NCBI GenBank assembly: GCA_002420145.1
Contig: DIHL01000034.1
Location: forward strand, 1-22,632
DNA: 22,632 nucleotides
Source of the DNA: Bacteroidetes bacterium UBA5697
GTDB taxonomy: Bacteria; Bacteroidota; Bacteroidia; B-17B0; Aurantibacillaceae
Reading direction: 5' to 3'
Part shown: positions 21,142 to 22,632 of the stretch, piece after piece
Numbering within the stretch: position 1 is the stretch's first letter
How the letters are laid out: every line of letters starts with the position of its first letter
The notes under the pieces: generated by a model
The model's database searches: none
What the model saw: only the letters and a program-made list of their open reading frames with translations
Told to the model about the DNA's origin: nothing
Made by a program: the position numbers and the translations under genes

Positions 21142-21750
21142 ATGAAAACATTTGAAGGAAATTTAATTATTAAAGAAAATGATGAAAGAGATTTTTCTAA
21201 ACTAGAAAAAGTAACAGGTTACTTATCCGTTTATAGCAATGTGACGTTACCACAGTTAACAAGCGTTGGCGGTGACTTATACGTTTATAGCAATGTGACG
21301 TTAAACGTTAAATTTTTAACCAAAATTAATTATATAGTTGCAGATGGCAAAGTGTTTTATATTGAATCTAAAAAAACATCTAAGGGAATTACTATTTATT
21401 CTGGATTTAATATTAAAGGCGTTAATAACTGTAAAGTGAAAAAACAAGATATTATTTATTTAGCTTCAAAAGATGATTTTTTTGCACATGGCGAGACCAT
21501 TAAAAAAGCAGTTGAAGATTTACAATTTAAAGTAGTTTCTGAAAAGTTAAAAAATGAACCTATAAAAGAAGATACTATATTAACTATTCAATACTACCGT
21601 TTATTAACTGGAGCGTGTGAATTTGGGGTAAAAGAATGGATGAGCAACAATAAGATTAGTGAGGGTATAACCGCTAAAGAATTGTTACCTATCTTAGAGC
21701 GCACTAACGCTTATGGATTAAGTAAATTTAAAAGTTTAGTGAAATTTTAA
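21142..21750 (+). CDS. Repeat protein with two near-identical 18-residue units
   Basis: A 202-aa protein. After MKTFEGNLIIKEN, residues about 20-60 form a repeat of the type GYLSVYSNVTLPQLTSVGG / GDLYVYSNVTLNVKFL, as in leucine-rich or beta-solenoid repeat proteins where each turn gives a short strand. The period is 18 residues and the two units are nearly identical. The C-terminal half (about 85-200) is helical and charged, with an end NAYGLSKFKSLVKF. The repeats suggest a binding surface for a protein partner; the target is unknown. It stands alone with its own promoter and leader. Confidence 0.55.
   Translation: MKTFEGNLIIKENDERDFSKLEKVTGYLSVYSNVTLPQLTSVGGDLYVYSNVTLNVKFLTKINYIVADGKVFYIESKKTSKGITIYSGFNIKGVNNCKVKKQDIIYLASKDDFFAHGETIKKAVEDLQFKVVSEKLKNEPIKEDTILTIQYYRLLTGACEFGVKEWMSNNKISEGITAKELLPILERTNAYGLSKFKSLVKF
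21217..21303 (+). repeat. Recent 54-base tandem duplication inside the repeat protein
   Basis: The 33-base segments 21217-21249 and 21271-21303 match at 31 of 33 positions, and their last 22 bases (21228-21249 and 21282-21303) are identical. The offset is 54 bases, exactly 18 codons. The intervening segment is less similar, so only part of the repeat unit is freshly copied or homogenised. Confidence 0.85.
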
Positions 21751-21761
21751 CAAAATAATAT

Positions 21762-21791
21762 TTGCGGATAAGAAAATAAGTTGTATATTTG
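21762..21791 (+). promoter_or_regulatory. Promoter of the last visible early unit
   Basis: TTG at 21762-21764, 19 bases, then TATATTTG at 21784-21791, an exact match to TTG-N19-TAnnTTTG. Transcription should start about 21794. Confidence 0.7.
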
Positions 21792-21793
21792 CT

Positions 21794-21892
21794 CAATCTT
21801 AAATACTCTCACATTATGAAAACATTTAAAACACGCCTCATTTATTCAAACGCCTGTGAGAGGGCTATGAATATTTGGGGCTATTTTTTTAT
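21794..21892 (+). ncRNA. Structured leader 3: interleaved hairpins with U run and a small frame
   Basis: L1 CTCTCACA (21806-21813) pairs perfectly with R1 TGTGAGAG (21855-21862). L2 GCCTCA (21835-21840) pairs over 6 bp, one G-U, with R2 TGGGGC (21876-21881), followed by TA and seven T. The order is again L1-L2-R1-R2, and the ATG at 21893 lies at about +99. The CCTC:GGGG core of the second stem equals that of leader 1. The second stem is weaker than in the other two leaders. Confidence 0.55.
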
Positions 21893-21896
21893 ATGA
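21816..21896 (+). CDS. 26-codon frame inside leader 3
   Basis: The ATG at 21816 opens a 26-aa frame (MKTFKTRLIYSNACERAMN...) that spans L2, R1 and R2 and ends in a TGA overlapping the next ATG. Its first bases, ACATTATGAAAACATTT, repeat the start region of the repeat-protein gene at 21138-21154. Translation would melt the stems, as in leader-peptide attenuation. It may equally be a duplicated gene start that happens to stay open. Confidence 0.4.
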   Translation: MKTFKTRLIYSNACERAMNIWGYFFI

Positions 21897-22060
21897 TAAC
21901 ATTCACCTTCAACCGCCAACTCGTCCTCCAATCCTTCGCTGAAACAGAAAAGGAGAAAGAAGCTCAAAAATCAGAGTTTTATAAGCATCAAAACGCTGGA
22001 TTAAAAGGAGAAATAACAAAACTTAAACAACAAATTAAACTAGGAAACAATGGAAAGTAG
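21893..22060 (+). CDS. Small coiled-coil protein
   Basis: A 55-aa protein with a short hydrophobic start (MITFTFNRQLVLQSF) and a charged helical remainder (AETEKEKEAQKSEFYKHQNAG, KGEITKLKQQIKL). The ATG at 21893 is preferred over an in-frame TTG at 21875 because it matches the leader spacing and couples to the upstream stop. It overlaps the next gene by 11 bases. Function unknown. Confidence 0.5.
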   Translation: MITFTFNRQLVLQSFAETEKEKEAQKSEFYKHQNAGLKGEITKLKQQIKLGNNGK

Positions 22061-22484
22061 AGAGATAGAAAAACAAATTACAGAGATTTTATATAAGAAC
22101 TCAAGTGATGATTCAGACCACTTGAGAATAAAATTTGAAAAAATTAATGATGTAATTAAATTATTAGTTAATGTTTCAGACCAACAAAACAAACATCAAA
22201 TAGAGTGTACTGAACACATAAAAGAGGTATGCGATGAGTACGAGAAAGAAAACAAACAGCTACTTGATGAGATTGATGATTTGAAAAGTAAATTGATTTT
22301 ATCAGAAGCAAAAGTAAAGTTAAATTATAATTCTATTATTGAACTCCAAAGCGAGTTAAAAGACTGTACGGAGAATTACAATCACTATGTAGATAAGTGC
22401 TTTAAGTTAGAAATCGAGTTAAAAGATAAGGATAGTGATTTACAGCACTATAAAAAAATGGCATCTAATAATAATCATTTTTAA
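22050..22484 (+). CDS. Long coiled-coil protein
   Basis: A 144-aa acidic, almost entirely helical protein with heptad-like spacing (IKEVCDEYEKENKQLLDEIDDLKSKLILSEAKVKL, ELQSELKDC). It probably forms a rod-like oligomer. There is no membrane segment or catalytic motif. It is co-translated with the 55-aa protein, also coiled-coil rich, so they may interact. Confidence 0.6.
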   Translation: MESREIEKQITEILYKNSSDDSDHLRIKFEKINDVIKLLVNVSDQQNKHQIECTEHIKEVCDEYEKENKQLLDEIDDLKSKLILSEAKVKLNYNSIIELQSELKDCTENYNHYVDKCFKLEIELKDKDSDLQHYKKMASNNNHF

Positions 22485-22505
22485 CCAAAAAAAATAATAA
22501 GAGAG

Positions 22506-22632
22506 ATGAAAAACTTAATGAAAAAAGAACCAAGTCTTAGAAATTGGTTAAAAGGCAAACATTCAAATCAATCTATGAAAGGTAGTAAAAAAGCTAAAAG
22601 GATAGCAAATAAATCTTTTAGAATGTATTTAA
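22506..22632 (+). CDS. Basic small protein, cut by the window end
   Basis: The ATG at 22506 follows a purine-rich AAGAGAGATG, one of the few start sites with a Shine-Dalgarno-like stretch. Forty-two codons are visible and the frame is still open at the edge. The product is strongly basic (LRNWLKGKHSNQ, then KGSKKAKRIANKSF), so nucleic acid binding is possible. No family recognised. Confidence 0.5.
   Translation, partial: MKNLMKKEPSLRNWLKGKHSNQSMKGSKKAKRIANKSFRMYL

Noticed and set aside
21217..21303. CRISPR-like or attachment-site repeat
   Set aside because: Only two copies, in frame within a gene and matching an 18-residue protein period.

Overview
The window is part of a tailed double-stranded DNA phage (or phage-like contig) of a Bacteroidetes host, most likely a flavobacterium. 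The evidence is the packaging, capsid and tail gene set, the strong AT bias, the near absence of Shine-Dalgarno sequences, dense TAATG/ATGA gene junctions, and five good matches to the Bacteroidetes promoter pattern TTG-N18..22-TAnnTTTG. The long tail is supported by a tape-measure protein. No contractile sheath gene is visible, so a siphovirus-like virion is the simplest reading. No integrase, tRNA, CRISPR array or insertion sequence was seen.

Two divergent gene blocks meet near 13.9-14.1 kb. The leftward block (13860 down to 130) is the late/structural operon. In transcription order it holds a sigma-like factor, a small protein, a tiny membrane protein and a lipoprotein joined by TAATG junctions, several small proteins, terminase small and large subunits, a tail assembly chaperone with a probable programmed -1 frameshift, a head-tail or tail-completion protein, two tail/tail-tip proteins (one with a YadA-like beta-roll), a 50-aa protein, the tape measure, prohead protease, scaffold, a 62-aa protein, the major capsid protein and a probable tail-tube-type structural protein. 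A bidirectional terminator follows at 75-106. The order is unusual because tail genes precede head genes, and no portal gene was found.

The rightward block (14113 to beyond 22632) is the early/replication region. It holds a 43-aa ribbon-helix-helix protein, a GIY-YIG nuclease, many small proteins (several with CxxC pairs), an OB-fold DUF3127-like protein, a Rad52-like annealing protein, a RusA-like resolvase, a replication-initiator/helicase-loader-like protein, a DnaB-type helicase, a repeat protein and coiled-coil proteins. The annealing protein, resolvase, loader and helicase form a coherent replication-recombination module.

The most interesting signal is a set of three leader regions at about 18.37, 21.04 and 21.79 kb. 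Each starts just after a promoter, runs about 100 nt to the next start codon, and carries two interleaved inverted repeats in the order L1-L2-R1-R2. The second repeat forms a terminator-like hairpin followed by a U run. The sequences differ but the topology and spacing recur, which suggests a repeated pseudoknot or attenuator-type RNA controlling separate early transcription units. Other notable points are a frameshift site on a run of nine T, a perfect 12-bp palindrome inside the early promoter, a near-leaderless sigma-like gene, and a duplicated 30-bp element in front of two late genes.
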